64,000 bases of DNA from Spirochaetae bacterium HGW-Spirochaetae-1. GTDB taxonomy: Bacteria > Spirochaetota > UBA4802 > UBA5550. The position numbers and the translations under genes are program-made. The notes below the pieces were generated by a model. It was not told the DNA's origin. It saw nothing but the letters and a program-made list of their open reading frames with translations, and did not search any database. Numbering within the stretch: the stretch's first letter is position 1; every line of letters begins with the position of its first letter. The stretch lies in assembly GCA_002839375.1 (NCBI GenBank), contig PGXY01000007.1:372001-436000 (forward strand). Direction: 5' to 3'. Shown here one piece after another: positions 1-9,508 of this stretch.

Positions 1-91
1 ACAATACAGGACTTTTATCCTGCCTTGTCATAATTTTCCTGATTTATCCGGTTAAGCCGTCACTAATTCCAGTCCCCTCCTCAAACATCAC

Positions 92-120
92 TTGACATTA
101 TTTCTGTCATAAATTACATT
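92..120 (+). promoter_or_regulatory. Candidate sigma-70 promoter for the PilZ gene
   Basis: A perfect -35 hexamer TTGACA at 92-97 is followed after 17 bases by TACATT at 115-120, about 90 bases before the PilZ start codon. The -10 is only a partial match. No gene was seen in the 206 bases before the PilZ gene. Confidence 0.4.
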
Positions 121-206
121 TTCTACACTGCGCTTCCCCCAGGATAGCGCCGGTTCTGACTGCAACAGTGCCTTTGCACAACGAGAAGCTTCTGAGTGAG
201 GATAAA

Positions 207-584
207 ATGGCTGAAAAAAGGAAATACCAGCGGTATGCCTGCAAGCTGAAAGCAAAATACGACTATTATGAAGGCAATCCCGATGATATGGACATTGCAA
301 CAATCACTCCCATAAAAGGGGATGGATATATTCTTGATATAAGCCAGGGCGGGCTTTTTATTATTACAAATGAGCGGGTCGCCATAGGCATGCCCATACG
401 AATTAACTTCAAGACTAAAAAAGAAGACCATAGCATAATGGGCAAAATCATCCGGACGGGCCTTTTAAAAAACAACCCGTCGGAAGTAGCGCTGAAATTC
501 GCCCGTTTTTCCGCCAAGGGAGATGCCTATATCGCCATCGAGTTCGATGAAACCATTCCCGAAATCTCGGACAAGGACATATGA
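207..584 (+). CDS. PilZ domain protein
   Basis: A 125-residue cytoplasmic protein that is essentially one PilZ domain, the family that binds cyclic di-GMP. The two binding signatures are visible: RxxxR at residues 5-9 (RKYQR) and D-x-S-x-x-G at residues 44-49 (DISQGG). The ATG at 207 is preferred over an upstream in-frame ATG at 168 because GTGAGGA lies just before it and the RxxxR motif then sits at the N terminus. Its stop overlaps the next start as ATGA, so the two genes are translationally coupled. It probably reports cyclic di-GMP levels to a partner, perhaps the coupled protein. The family call is secure; the target is unknown. Confidence 0.85.
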   Translation: MAEKRKYQRYACKLKAKYDYYEGNPDDMDIATITPIKGDGYILDISQGGLFIITNERVAIGMPIRINFKTKKEDHSIMGKIIRTGLLKNNPSEVALKFARFSAKGDAYIAIEFDETIPEISDKDI

Positions 585-1438
585 AGCACAAGATTATCCG
601 GATAGACAGCATTGCTGAAATCGATACATCAAAAATCAACGTGTATGACCTCAATAACCGCTATATCGATCCCCGGGGAAACATATACGGACTTAAATAT
701 GACCGCCTCAGGAAAAAAATTGAGATAATCCGTCTTGTCAGAACCCTTACCGATGAAGCACCGGTCATGCAGCATAAAATCATCCAGAAAAAAATCGATG
801 ATACCCGTAATATAGTCGAGGAAGAGGACTATGAGGAGGAGCTTGACGGGGATATGTCCGTGGAAGAAGAACGTATCTTTGATCCTCTCACCCTTGTCAA
901 CGAAACGCTGCGCATGATGGACTCACACCGGGAACGGCTCAAGGGCATCATGATGAACATAAAGAATTCCAATGTATTCCCCAAGGAGAACAAATCGGAA
1001 AGCATCGAGCTGGAAAACATCTTCCGAAACATGGAAATAGACGGCATCCAGCATTTTGAAAAAGTTGACAACTATGAACGCGAACTGACCAGTTATCCCC
1101 GGTCCATCACCTATTACCAGGCGAAAGTGGATACCCACGGCCGGCAGGTAATCGAGATGCTGGGCGGCAACAATGAACGCATCCTCCGTTTCATCCACTT
1201 TTACGAGATGTACAATTCCATCACCGCCCTGTACAGAAACCTGCGGAAAATCCTAACAACCCTGATAGAATTCGTGGCTGTCAAGGACGTGGAAAACATG
1301 AAAACACTTACAGCCTTTGAACGGCAGAGCTTTGAGGATGCCACGGTTTCCATCGATAATACTATGCGTGAGATTGACCGTATTCTCGACAGCATGGTAC
1401 CCATGGGCGAATACCTGCAGGATCCCGAAAACTTCTGA
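581..1438 (+). CDS. Hypothetical protein coupled to PilZ gene
   Basis: A 285-residue soluble protein I do not recognise. It has no signal peptide or membrane segment. The N-terminal 75 residues are mixed and basic, a strongly acidic patch follows at about residues 80-97, and the rest looks mostly helical with long charged stretches, possibly coiled coil. Its ATG overlaps the PilZ stop (ATGA), so a role with the cyclic di-GMP receptor is a reasonable inference, for example as its output partner. The stop TGA at 1436-1438 abuts the stop of the convergent barrel gene; together they form the palindrome TGATCA with no spacer. Confidence 0.75.
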   Translation: MKHKIIRIDSIAEIDTSKINVYDLNNRYIDPRGNIYGLKYDRLRKKIEIIRLVRTLTDEAPVMQHKIIQKKIDDTRNIVEEEDYEEELDGDMSVEEERIFDPLTLVNETLRMMDSHRERLKGIMMNIKNSNVFPKENKSESIELENIFRNMEIDGIQHFEKVDNYERELTSYPRSITYYQAKVDTHGRQVIEMLGGNNERILRFIHFYEMYNSITALYRNLRKILTTLIEFVAVKDVENMKTLTAFERQSFEDATVSIDNTMREIDRILDSMVPMGEYLQDPENF

Positions 1439-2857
1439 TCAGAAGCTGCCCGATACGGCAAAGTACACCCCACCGTGGCTGGGATTTTTCGTTATGTCCC
1501 AGGCATACATGAGGTTCAGGATGACACGGCTGTACAGGGCCGTTAACCGCAAACCGGTCCCTCCTTTATAGTCCCATTCCCGCGTTTCCTGCCGGAACAG
1601 GCTGCCGTCGATGAAGGGGCCCATAAAAAGATAATTTTTGGAAACTTCGAATTCCAGATCCAGCCCTGCAGTGTTGATAATCTGTGCCGCAGTATAATCG
1701 CCGAAAAAACCCAGAAGGTGTTCGTTATATACATAGGCAAGGTGCATTCGATCCGCCGATGACGTGAAAAACCCGTAGTATCCGGGAACAAGCCGGAGCC
1801 ATGTCACGGGAAAAACCGGGTACTCCGCAGTGACAACGGCGTCGGCGTAAAAAATATCGTTGTATGTCTCATATCCGCCGCCGCCCTTCAGCCTGACATG
1901 CCAGGTGTCACGCCGCTTTCCCGACTCCTCACCGTTGCCCAGGGACGCTTCGCCGTTCAGCCGTATATCGGAATAAAGACGCCTTGTCTCGCCGCGGTAA
2001 TCCTTTATCCATACCGGGGCTCCGCTGAGAGAAACACTGCACTGCAGCATCTCCATGGTAAAACGATATCCCAGCGAGGGAACCACGGTGATGGTACTGT
2101 ACTCCTGCTGCTGCCGTGTTTCCCAGGCATCGATCTTCATGCCGGAATAGAGTTCCATGAACAGGGCGCTGCTATGATCACTGCCGAAATAGTAGAAGAT
2201 AAAATCGCCGTCGGCCTTCCTGAGCTCACCGCTTCCGATACCGACACCGGCACGGACATCCAAAGCCGACGCATCAAAGGCGTAATAGTATCCGGCAAAA
2301 GGGTTTATTCCATAAAACAGGTCCGACCCTATTCCCCCGTAAAACCTGCCCCTCGCCTTCACGGCATCGACGACAAGAAATACATTGCCCGAATCGGTTA
2401 TTTCGATGCCGGCCCTGACATCGTCCAGCGCAAACCGGTCCCTGGCCTTCGCCAGCCTTTTGCTGAGAATATTCCGGTTATAGCTTTCTTCAGATTCCGG
2501 CATGAGCATTCTCTCCACTTCCTTCGCCGTCGCTTCGGGAATGCCACGGACCACGGCCCCCTCCAGAAGGGGCTCGTGGATATAGACAACCATGACGGCA
2601 TCATCGTGAACCTCTATCCTCCCAACCACGGCCAGGGAATAGCCGTGACGCCGGTATTCATTTTCGATAAGCGTTCCCAGGCGCCGCATGTCATCATCGG
2701 ACAACTCGCCGTGGAACTGCCGCAGAATATGATCAATGCTGAATGAAGAGACCCGCCCCTCAACCTTCACGGAACGGACCTCGCGTCCGTAAACCGTCAG
2801 GGTGCATAAAAACAGGAGTGCGCATGCAAGACTCATGATTCCATTTCGTATATTCAT
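1439..2857 (-). CDS. Outer-membrane POTRA plus beta-barrel protein (ShlB/BamA-like)
   Basis: A 472-residue Omp85/TpsB-like protein. The ATG at 2857 is chosen because AAGGA precedes it and a clean signal peptide begins there (residues 1 to about 24); the open frame extends about 50 residues upstream without such features. Residues of about 25-100 look like a POTRA domain, with the typical segment ending in RRHGYSLAVV. A second weak POTRA-like stretch follows. From about residue 180 on, alternating aromatic and glycine-rich strands form a barrel that ends in Phe (VSGSF), as expected for BAM-dependent insertion. It is shorter than BamA. No secreted TpsA partner is adjacent, so the substrate is unknown. 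Confidence 0.7.
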   Translation of the reverse strand: MNIRNGIMSLACALLFLCTLTVYGREVRSVKVEGRVSSFSIDHILRQFHGELSDDDMRRLGTLIENEYRRHGYSLAVVGRIEVHDDAVMVVYIHEPLLEGAVVRGIPEATAKEVERMLMPESEESYNRNILSKRLAKARDRFALDDVRAGIEITDSGNVFLVVDAVKARGRFYGGIGSDLFYGINPFAGYYYAFDASALDVRAGVGIGSGELRKADGDFIFYYFGSDHSSALFMELYSGMKIDAWETRQQQEYSTITVVPSLGYRFTMEMLQCSVSLSGAPVWIKDYRGETRRLYSDIRLNGEASLGNGEESGKRRDTWHVRLKGGGGYETYNDIFYADAVVTAEYPVFPVTWLRLVPGYYGFFTSSADRMHLAYVYNEHLLGFFGDYTAAQIINTAGLDLEFEVSKNYLFMGPFIDGSLFRQETREWDYKGGTGLRLTALYSRVILNLMYAWDITKNPSHGGVYFAVSGSF

Positions 2858-3033
2858 AACCACATTTCCTTCATTATCCATGATTGCGCATTCGTAACAC
2901 ACATCACACAAACTGTCCATTTTTTTTCGTGTCGTTTCTATAAATAACCACTCATCCCTGTGGTGCTCTTTATAATTATTACTGAAATAAAAACCATGCC
3001 CCATCATAGAGTTTAATATTTTGCATTAATCTC

Positions 3034-3062
3034 TTGACCTCATTTATGCTGAAATTTATTAT
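3034..3062 (+). promoter_or_regulatory. Sigma-70 promoter for MBL-fold hydrolase gene
   Basis: TTGACC at 3034-3039, a 17-base spacer and TATTAT at 3057-3062 lie about 80 bases before the ATG at 3139. The match and spacing are good. The rest of the 281-base divergent gap with the barrel gene shows no other clear signal. Confidence 0.6.
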
Positions 3063-3138
3063 ACACAGATAGATTGCATACCGCAGGTTCCGGACATCAT
3101 GTCCCGCTTTCCTGCGCTTCATATACAGGGAGGACGTA

Positions 3139-4161
3139 ATGACAGCGCTGTATATTCTATCCGGCATAGCCGGTATCATCATATTGATCATACTCCTCAA
3201 ATTTGCCCAGCTCTTCGTCGGCAACCGCCGTACAGAACGGGAGCGGTGTGAGCTTCGTGATAAAAATATTTCTTCCATGGGTGCCGTGGAAAAATTGTCC
3301 ATTCTCCCCCTGGTCGATTTTTTTACCGACGATGAAAACCTCAGAACCGAAGCAGGCGTCTCTTACCTCATACGGGCCGATGAAACAAAAATACTTCTCG
3401 ACACGGGATTCAACAGAAACGGCGAACATCCATCTCCCCTGCTCCACAATATGACGGCGCTGAACATTGACCCGGAAAAAATCGATATGATATTCATAAG
3501 CCACCTGCATCTTGACCATGTGGGCGGACTCAGGGACAGCAGAAAAAAAACCTTCAGTATTTCACAGGGATTTGTTCCCCTGAGAAAAATTCCCGTCTAT
3601 GCTCCGGGAGAAGTAGCAGCATCGCAGTGGAACCCCGGCCCCCGCGTCATCGAAGTGACTGAACCCGAGGTTTTGCAGAAAGGAATCGCAACCCTGGGGG
3701 TCATCCCGCGGAATCTTTTTCTCATGGGCCCCGTTTACGAGCAAAGCCTTGTCATCAACCTTAAGAAAAAGGGCCTTGTCGTCATCATAGGCTGCGGGCA
3801 TCAGACCATAGAGCGCATACTGGACCGCGTTGCGTCAGTTTTCGATGAAAAGGTATATGCCATCATCGGCGGGCTGCACCTTCCCGTAAACGGCGGTAGA
3901 ATTAAACTGGGTCCCCTCGATATACAAAATATGGTAGGCTCCGACCGGGTTCCCTGGAAGGGCGTCACGGAAGACGATGTAGCCGGCGCCATCAGGGCCG
4001 TTGAAAAAGCCGCTCCTTCATTCATATCTCTCTCTCCCCATGACAGTTCCGACTGGGCCATTGAACAGTTCAGAAAGGCCTTCGGCGACAGGTATCACGA
4101 CCTGAAAGTGGGGACGAAACTGAAACCCGGCTCCCGTGTTAAAGAAAAGACCCGAATCTGA
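3139..4161 (+). CDS. MBL-fold metal-dependent hydrolase, membrane-anchored
   Basis: A 340-residue metallo-beta-lactamase-fold protein. Residues 4-22 form one hydrophobic segment, either an anchor or an uncleaved signal. The metal site motif HLHLDH is at residues 122-127, with later conserved histidines in GCGHQ and GGLHL. The arrangement resembles the dihydropteroate-synthase-associated MBL hydrolases, a group with poorly known substrates. The gene stands alone behind its own promoter, with mfd 83 bases downstream in the same direction. The fold and metal binding are clear; the substrate cannot be inferred. Confidence 0.8.
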   Translation: MTALYILSGIAGIIILIILLKFAQLFVGNRRTERERCELRDKNISSMGAVEKLSILPLVDFFTDDENLRTEAGVSYLIRADETKILLDTGFNRNGEHPSPLLHNMTALNIDPEKIDMIFISHLHLDHVGGLRDSRKKTFSISQGFVPLRKIPVYAPGEVAASQWNPGPRVIEVTEPEVLQKGIATLGVIPRNLFLMGPVYEQSLVINLKKKGLVVIIGCGHQTIERILDRVASVFDEKVYAIIGGLHLPVNGGRIKLGPLDIQNMVGSDRVPWKGVTEDDVAGAIRAVEKAAPSFISLSPHDSSDWAIEQFRKAFGDRYHDLKVGTKLKPGSRVKEKTRI

Positions 4162-4244
4162 TATAAACCGTTTATTCACTTGAAAAAAAAAGGCCTATTG
4201 TCATAAATGCCAGTAATACTGGCCCATGATGTCAGTTGTAAAAA

Positions 4245-7200
4245 ATGATCCTGAAACCGCTGTCAGACAAGTTCATACACTCGGAAGAATTCCGCAGCAT
4301 GAATATCTCAGCAGCCCCCTTCTCAATCGAGGGGATTGCCCCGTCGTCCTATCCCCTGATCATAGCCTCCCTGTTCCACTCTGTGCCCGGACAGTACCTG
4401 GTAGTCGCCGATACCACCCAGAAAATGCATGATCTCTTCCTGGACCTGGGCTGTTTCATCCCGGAACAGTCGCTATACCAGCTGCCGCCCTGGGAAACGC
4501 TCCCCTATGAATTTGTTTCCCCGCCGGAAAAAGTGGAACGGGACCGGATAACAGCCCTGTACCGCATGATAGGAGGCAAACCTTCTGTTTTTGTCACCAC
4601 CATGGAATCCCTTTTAAGGAGAATCCCCCACCGTGACTTCTTCATTAAAAAGGGGCTGTCCCTGAGCATTAACGAAGAGTATCCCTTTGACGACCTGGTA
4701 GAAACCCTTGTCTCCTATGGATACACGCGCGAGCCCAGGGTCGAATCATTCGGCCAGTTCTCCATAAAGGGCGGCATCATTGACATCTTTCTTCCTGCCT
4801 TCGATAATCCCGTAAGGCTCGATTTTTTCGATGATGCCCTGGAGTCCATCCGGGAATTCGACGCCGTTTCACAGATTTCCAGCGGCAGGCTGGAAAGCAT
4901 CACCCTCTATCCCCGCAGGGAACTTGTCCTGTTCAGCAGGGAAAAGGAAAAGCTCCTGGCCCGTCTGAAAAAAGCCGGAGATGAAGGATATGAGCTCACC
5001 GACGAGATCAGGTCACAGGTTGAGCAGGGAAGCATCGACAGAATAAGCGGTATTGAAGACCTGTTCCCCCTGGCCCTGGAGAGCGATGTGCTGCTGTCAT
5101 ACCTCAACGACAGCGCCCGGATAATCTTTCTCGACACGGCCGAACTCGCGGCAAAACGGAACCTCCTGGAAAGGACCTTCAACGAACTCTATGCGAAAAG
5201 ACGGGAAAAATTTTTCTGCCTCCCGCCCGTGGAACTTATCAGCGTCAGCGCCTACGAGGAAGCTGCGGCGCGGGCCATCACCCTCCAGACCTTCACGGCC
5301 ACGCCGGGAGCCCTGAACTGGAGGCTCCGGAGCATTCCCAATTTTCACGGCAAGATAAAATTGCTCCGCGAAGAACTGGACCGCCGTATTGAAGACGGCT
5401 GGGACATTATCATCACCACGGGCTTCGAGGGACAGGCCCGCAGGCTCCATGATCTTCTCGCATCCTACGGTCCCGATGATGATTTTGACAGCGTCTCGGA
5501 AAATCACGCCATGAATATAATCATATCCCCCTGTCACGAGGGGATAGAGGTTCCGGGAATAAAAACGCTTCTGCTCTCGGACCACGACGTTTTCGGGAAA
5601 AGCTACCGCAAGAAAAAGCAATTCAAGAAAAAAAGTTCCCGCCCCATTGAATCATTCCTGGACCTCAGGGAAGAAGACTACGTGGTCCACATCAATCACG
5701 GCATCGGTATTTTTCGGGGAATCGAGCGGATGGCCGCCGGCGGCGTTGAAAGGGATTTCCTCCTCATTGAATACGCCGACGGCGACAAACTGTATGTTTC
5801 CCTGGACCAGATAACCATGGTGCAGAAGTACATCGGTTTTGAGGGGCGCAGGCCGCGCATTGACGCCCTGGGGAAAAAGTCCGCCTGGAACCGGATCAAG
5901 GACAAGGTCCGGGAATCCGTGGCGGAAATCGCCAGGGAACTCATTGAAATTTATTCCCAGAGAAGCGCCCTCAAGGGATTTCAATACCCGCCCGATACCC
6001 TGTGGCAGGAAGAATTCGAATCGCTCTTCGAATACGAGGAGACCCCGGACCAGATAACGGCCATTGAAGATGTCAAGGATGACATGGAGAGTGCACGGCC
6101 CATGGACCGTCTCATATGCGGCGATGTGGGTTTCGGTAAAACCGAAGTGGCCATCAGGGCATCCTTTAAAGCCGTCATGGCTGGACGGCAGGTGGCAATA
6201 CTGGTGCCGACCACGGTTCTGGCCATGCAGCATTTCAATACCTTCAAACGCCGCTTTGCCGACTACCCCATATCAATCGACATGGTCTCCCGGTTCAGGT
6301 CACGAACACAGATTCTCCAGAGCAAAGACCGCCTGGCCCGCGGCGAGATAGACATCATCATCGGCACCCACGCCCTGGTCACGGGCCACATAAACTTTAA
6401 AAACCTGGGACTTCTCATCATCGACGAAGAACAGAAGTTCGGCGTGCGCCACAAGGAGCAGCTTAAAAAAATGCGCGCCATGGTGGACGTACTCACGCTC
6501 TCTGCAACGCCCATTCCCCGCACACTCCACATGTCACTGGCGGGAATCCGCGACTTGTCAACCATCGCCACCCCGCCGGAAAACCGGCAGGCCATTGAAA
6601 CCTATGTCATGGAGGACAATCCCGACATACTGAGAATGGCCATACTGAACGAAGTGGAACGCGACGGCCAGGTCTTCTATGTGCATAACAGGGTGCAGAC
6701 TATTGACGGCCAGGCGGAGATGCTCCAGAAAATTGTCCCGGGCGTTTCCATCGGCGTGGCCCATGGCCAGATGCATGAACACGAGCTGGAAGAAATCATG
6801 ATCGATTTCCTTAACAAGAAATACGACGTCCTGGTAAGCACCACCATCATAGAATCGGGCCTGGACATGCCCAACGTAAACACCATCATCATAAACCGCG
6901 CCGATACCCTGGGACTCTCGCAGCTGTACCAGCTCAAGGGCCGCGTAGGCCGGTCCATCCGGCAATCCTACGCGTACCTGTTCTATCCCCGCCATTTCAC
7001 CCTCACCGAAGAGGCCCAGAAACGACTGCAGGTTATCGCCGAATATTCCGAACTGGGAAGCGGTCTGAAGATAGCCATGAAGGACCTGGAAATCCGCGGC
7101 GCGGGGAACATCCTGGGAAGAGAACAGTCGGGCAGTATCATGGAAGTGGGCTTTGAGCTCTACTGCCAGATGCTTGATGATGCGGTACGGCGCCTGAAGG

Positions 7201-7658
7201 GCGAAAAGCCCTCAACGATATATCGCACGCCGGTCTTCATTAAGACGGACTTTTTCATACCCGACACCTATATGGCCGACCAGCGCCAGAAAATCGAATT
7301 TTACAAACGATTCGAATCCTGCGAAAACATGGATGAGGTGGAACAGCTGAAAAATGAACTCACGGACCGTTTTGGCCCCCCTCCCCCGGAGGTCAATATC
7401 CTCATTGAACTGGAGGAAATCAGAACGCTGGCGTCGCAGTTGTTCATTGACGAGATACTGGAGCATTCCCATGCGATAAAAATAAGGATATCGGGCCAGT
7501 CCGCCATAAACATGGAAAAGCTGGTCCGGCAGATAGCCGAGGATGACCGGCTTTCCATGGACCCCCGTGACAATGTTACCCTTGTCTTTGTTCCCCATGC
7601 CATGGAGACAGAAAAAAAGCTTTCAGAGCTAAAAAAATGGTTGCAACAAATATCTTAA
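4245..7658 (+). CDS. mfd: Transcription-repair coupling factor Mfd
   Basis: A full-length 1137-residue Mfd, the translocase that removes RNA polymerase stalled at DNA lesions and recruits UvrA. In order: a UvrB-like N-terminal half; the RNA polymerase interaction domain at about residue 475 (DYVVHINHGIGIFRG); the RecG-like motor with Walker A GDVGFGKT at about residue 627 and the DEEQ box (IIDEEQKFG) at about residue 726; motif VI region with QLYQLKGRVGR; and the TRCF C-terminal domain that contacts UvrA. The ATG at 4245 follows an in-frame stop closely and has no strong ribosome site. Its partner uvrA is 30 kb away in this window. Confidence 0.97.
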   Translation: MILKPLSDKFIHSEEFRSMNISAAPFSIEGIAPSSYPLIIASLFHSVPGQYLVVADTTQKMHDLFLDLGCFIPEQSLYQLPPWETLPYEFVSPPEKVERDRITALYRMIGGKPSVFVTTMESLLRRIPHRDFFIKKGLSLSINEEYPFDDLVETLVSYGYTREPRVESFGQFSIKGGIIDIFLPAFDNPVRLDFFDDALESIREFDAVSQISSGRLESITLYPRRELVLFSREKEKLLARLKKAGDEGYELTDEIRSQVEQGSIDRISGIEDLFPLALESDVLLSYLNDSARIIFLDTAELAAKRNLLERTFNELYAKRREKFFCLPPVELISVSAYEEAAARAITLQTFTATPGALNWRLRSIPNFHGKIKLLREELDRRIEDGWDIIITTGFEGQARRLHDLLASYGPDDDFDSVSENHAMNIIISPCHEGIEVPGIKTLLLSDHDVFGKSYRKKKQFKKKSSRPIESFLDLREEDYVVHINHGIGIFRGIERMAAGGVERDFLLIEYADGDKLYVSLDQITMVQKYIGFEGRRPRIDALGKKSAWNRIKDKVRESVAEIARELIEIYSQRSALKGFQYPPDTLWQEEFESLFEYEETPDQITAIEDVKDDMESARPMDRLICGDVGFGKTEVAIRASFKAVMAGRQVAILVPTTVLAMQHFNTFKRRFADYPISIDMVSRFRSRTQILQSKDRLARGEIDIIIGTHALVTGHINFKNLGLLIIDEEQKFGVRHKEQLKKMRAMVDVLTLSATPIPRTLHMSLAGIRDLSTIATPPENRQAIETYVMEDNPDILRMAILNEVERDGQVFYVHNRVQTIDGQAEMLQKIVPGVSIGVAHGQMHEHELEEIMIDFLNKKYDVLVSTTIIESGLDMPNVNTIIINRADTLGLSQLYQLKGRVGRSIRQSYAYLFYPRHFTLTEEAQKRLQVIAEYSELGSGLKIAMKDLEIRGAGNILGREQSGSIMEVGFELYCQMLDDAVRRLKGEKPSTIYRTPVFIKTDFFIPDTYMADQRQKIEFYKRFESCENMDEVEQLKNELTDRFGPPPPEVNILIELEEIRTLASQLFIDEILEHSHAIKIRISGQSAINMEKLVRQIAEDDRLSMDPRDNVTLVFVPHAMETEKKLSELKKWLQQIS

Positions 7659-7797
7659 CCTGTAGTGTCTTGCTCAGTTTCGTGAAAGTCATGAGAATAC
7701 GGCATTCCATCCTCTGACTTCTTCTTGAATAACAACATAAACAACAAAATCAACAACATACTGTTGCATAAACTCTATACAGGAAAGGAATTATTGT

Positions 7798-8475
7798 ATG
7801 AAATCAAAAAAAATCTATCTTCTGTCAATTTTTCTTATGGCTGTTACGGCATTCTCATGCAGTCAATTCGGGTCTAAAAACTGGGCGGTAAAAATAGACG
7901 ATGACACTATCTCCATGGAGGAATTTGAACGTTTTTACTATACACAGAACAAGCTTCTCCTCAATATCGATAAAAATGAAGAAATTGATAAACTGGCCGC
8001 AGATCCGTCTCTCCTCAATCCGCAGCTCCAACAGTATATCATAAAGGCTAACTTTCTTGACCATCTTGTAGCACAGCGCCTGCTGTATAAAAAAGCCCTT
8101 TCCGACAAATCGGTGAGCCAAAAAGAACTGGAAACTATCCAGGAAATTGCGAAAATGCAGGCTGTCGCCACCTACTATCTCGGCACCCAGCTGAAAGACT
8201 CCATTACTGTTACTGACGAGGAAGTGGATAAATTCTACCGGGAGAACATTCAACTCTTTAAGGGCGTTCCCATGAATGATTCGGTCATAAGCAGGATCAA
8301 GCAACAGATCTTCATGCAAAAATCGAGCGCGCTGTCCAACCAGTATATAATGAACCTCCTGGCCGAGAGCAAGGTCAACAAGGAAGGTTTTAAAAACTAT
8401 ATGAAGGAACAGGAAGCTAAAAAAGGCAAGGACGAAGCATCCAAGTCCACTGAGGGAGAAACCGCTCCCAAATAA
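7798..8475 (+). CDS. Lipoprotein with SurA-N-like chaperone domain
   Basis: A 225-residue lipoprotein: signal peptide with lipobox AFSC placing the lipidated Cys at residue 21, then the SurA/PrsA N-terminal-like pattern (VKIDDDTISMEEF, with later helices QYIIKANFLDHLVAQRLLY). The region that would hold a PpiC-type prolyl isomerase domain is absent; the chain ends in a Lys/Glu-rich tail. It is therefore likely a periplasmic holdase-type chaperone rather than an isomerase. AGGAAAGGAA precedes the ATG. A strong terminator follows at 8550-8580. Confidence 0.7.
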   Translation: MKSKKIYLLSIFLMAVTAFSCSQFGSKNWAVKIDDDTISMEEFERFYYTQNKLLLNIDKNEEIDKLAADPSLLNPQLQQYIIKANFLDHLVAQRLLYKKALSDKSVSQKELETIQEIAKMQAVATYYLGTQLKDSITVTDEEVDKFYRENIQLFKGVPMNDSVISRIKQQIFMQKSSALSNQYIMNLLAESKVNKEGFKNYMKEQEAKKGKDEASKSTEGETAPK

Positions 8476-8549
8476 ACATTCCTTCTATTAAACCGGCGCA
8501 ACAGCATGTGTCAAGCCATGCATTATTGCCGGTGGCATAATGATCCCAG

Positions 8550-8580
8550 AGCTGCAATTCCCGGAATTGCAGCTTTTTTT
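8550..8580 (+). terminator. Rho-independent terminator after SurA-N-like gene
   Basis: A 12-bp perfect stem (8550-8561 with 8563-8574) around a very tight turn is followed by seven T residues, 74 bases after the stop codon. Confidence 0.9.
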
Positions 8581-8920
8581 ATATTTGACATTATTAAATA
8601 TCTATTATTATCATATATTATCATAACAAGGGAACATGGATAAATCATTATATGCATTTCCTCTTGTGGGCGCCCATATTTGAAAAATCAGTTTTTTGAA
8701 AAAAGCCTGATTTTAAAAGTGCCGTGATGAAGCGCAGAGAAAGTGATGCGGGCATATTTTCACCCGTCAGTTTAACCGGATTAAGGGAAAACAGATGTTT
8801 ATAAAATACGGTTAAACTCTGCCGGAATTTTGATGAAATTTTATTTTATACTGGTCCATGCCGTCGGATTTGTCGATGCAAAGAACAGTATGATACTTTA
8901 CTAAAGTACGAGGTATAAAC
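8581..8920. other. Intergenic stretch holding repeat copy A
   Basis: No gene is seen. It holds AT-rich sequence with a TTGACA at 8585-8590 but no well-spaced -10, the dispersed repeat copy at 8628-8724, and an unassigned leader before the lipoprotein gene that starts at 8921. Confidence 0.6.
8628..8724 (+). repeat. Dispersed palindromic element, copy A
   Basis: The most diverged of three related intergenic elements (others at 23487-23601 and 39474-39586). It opens with AAGGGAAC and closes the first 38-nt module with TTTCCTCTT; then TGTGGGC; then an AAATCAG...CTGATTTTAAAAGTGCC arm pair. The 38-base spacing of the first module is identical in all three copies. Confidence 0.65.
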
Positions 8921-9508
8921 ATGTCACAGGCAAAGAATAAGAACCACCTGATTTTCGCACTAACAGCATGTTTTCTTATATTCGCCCTTTCCTGTTCTTC
9001 TACAAAAAAGGCCGTAAAATTCAATAAAAAAAGCATGCCGGTCAATTCCAGTATCGCCGTGGTTATTGACAGCAAAAGCAACCTGAAAAACGTTGTCCTG
9101 GTGAAATTCCTCGCCAAAGGCTTTAATGTAAAGGCTTTCAATGCCACCGACATGTATCAAATGAGTGATATATACGATATCAAGGACCTGAAAAAACTTT
9201 CCTACAGCTCTTCGGCCGATGAGGCAAGCAGCCTGCTTTCCATGCAGAAATCCTACAGCAACCTGTACAAGCTTCATTTTTACAACTATGAAATAAACAA
9301 GGCCGAGCTCCTTACGGAAATAAAAGGCAAGTGGGGAGTGGATTATCTCATTGTTCTCGACCTGAAGGACTGGGAGGAAGTAAGCTGGGGAAGAGCCATT
9401 GATCTCCGGACCTATGACATTGTCTGGCTTGAAAATTATCCCAACCAGTATGGCGACAACATTGAAACAATCATGGATCACTTTATCGAGAGCATGATCG
9501 GCAAGTAG
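8921..9508 (+). CDS. Lipoprotein, related to the following gene
   Basis: A 195-residue lipoprotein with lipobox ALSC at about residues 22-25. I do not recognise a named family. The C-terminal part (DYLIVLDLKDWEEVSWGRA, then IDLRTYDIVW) matches the pattern at the C terminus of the next protein and is reminiscent of CsgG/LpoB-like periplasmic proteins in which an Ile-Asp-Leu strand is followed by a D-x-V-W strand. The next ATG follows the stop codon directly, so the two form an operon and are probably partners in the envelope. Confidence 0.7.
   Translation: MSQAKNKNHLIFALTACFLIFALSCSSTKKAVKFNKKSMPVNSSIAVVIDSKSNLKNVVLVKFLAKGFNVKAFNATDMYQMSDIYDIKDLKKLSYSSSADEASSLLSMQKSYSNLYKLHFYNYEINKAELLTEIKGKWGVDYLIVLDLKDWEEVSWGRAIDLRTYDIVWLENYPNQYGDNIETIMDHFIESMIGK

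Noticed and set aside
1436-1441. Palindrome TGATCA at the junction of convergent stop codons
   Set aside because: A simple result of two TGA stop codons meeting tail to tail; no further structure.
1898-2746. A 282-codon open frame on the plus strand
   Set aside because: Antisense to the POTRA-barrel gene; composition is unlike a natural protein and it has no ribosome site.
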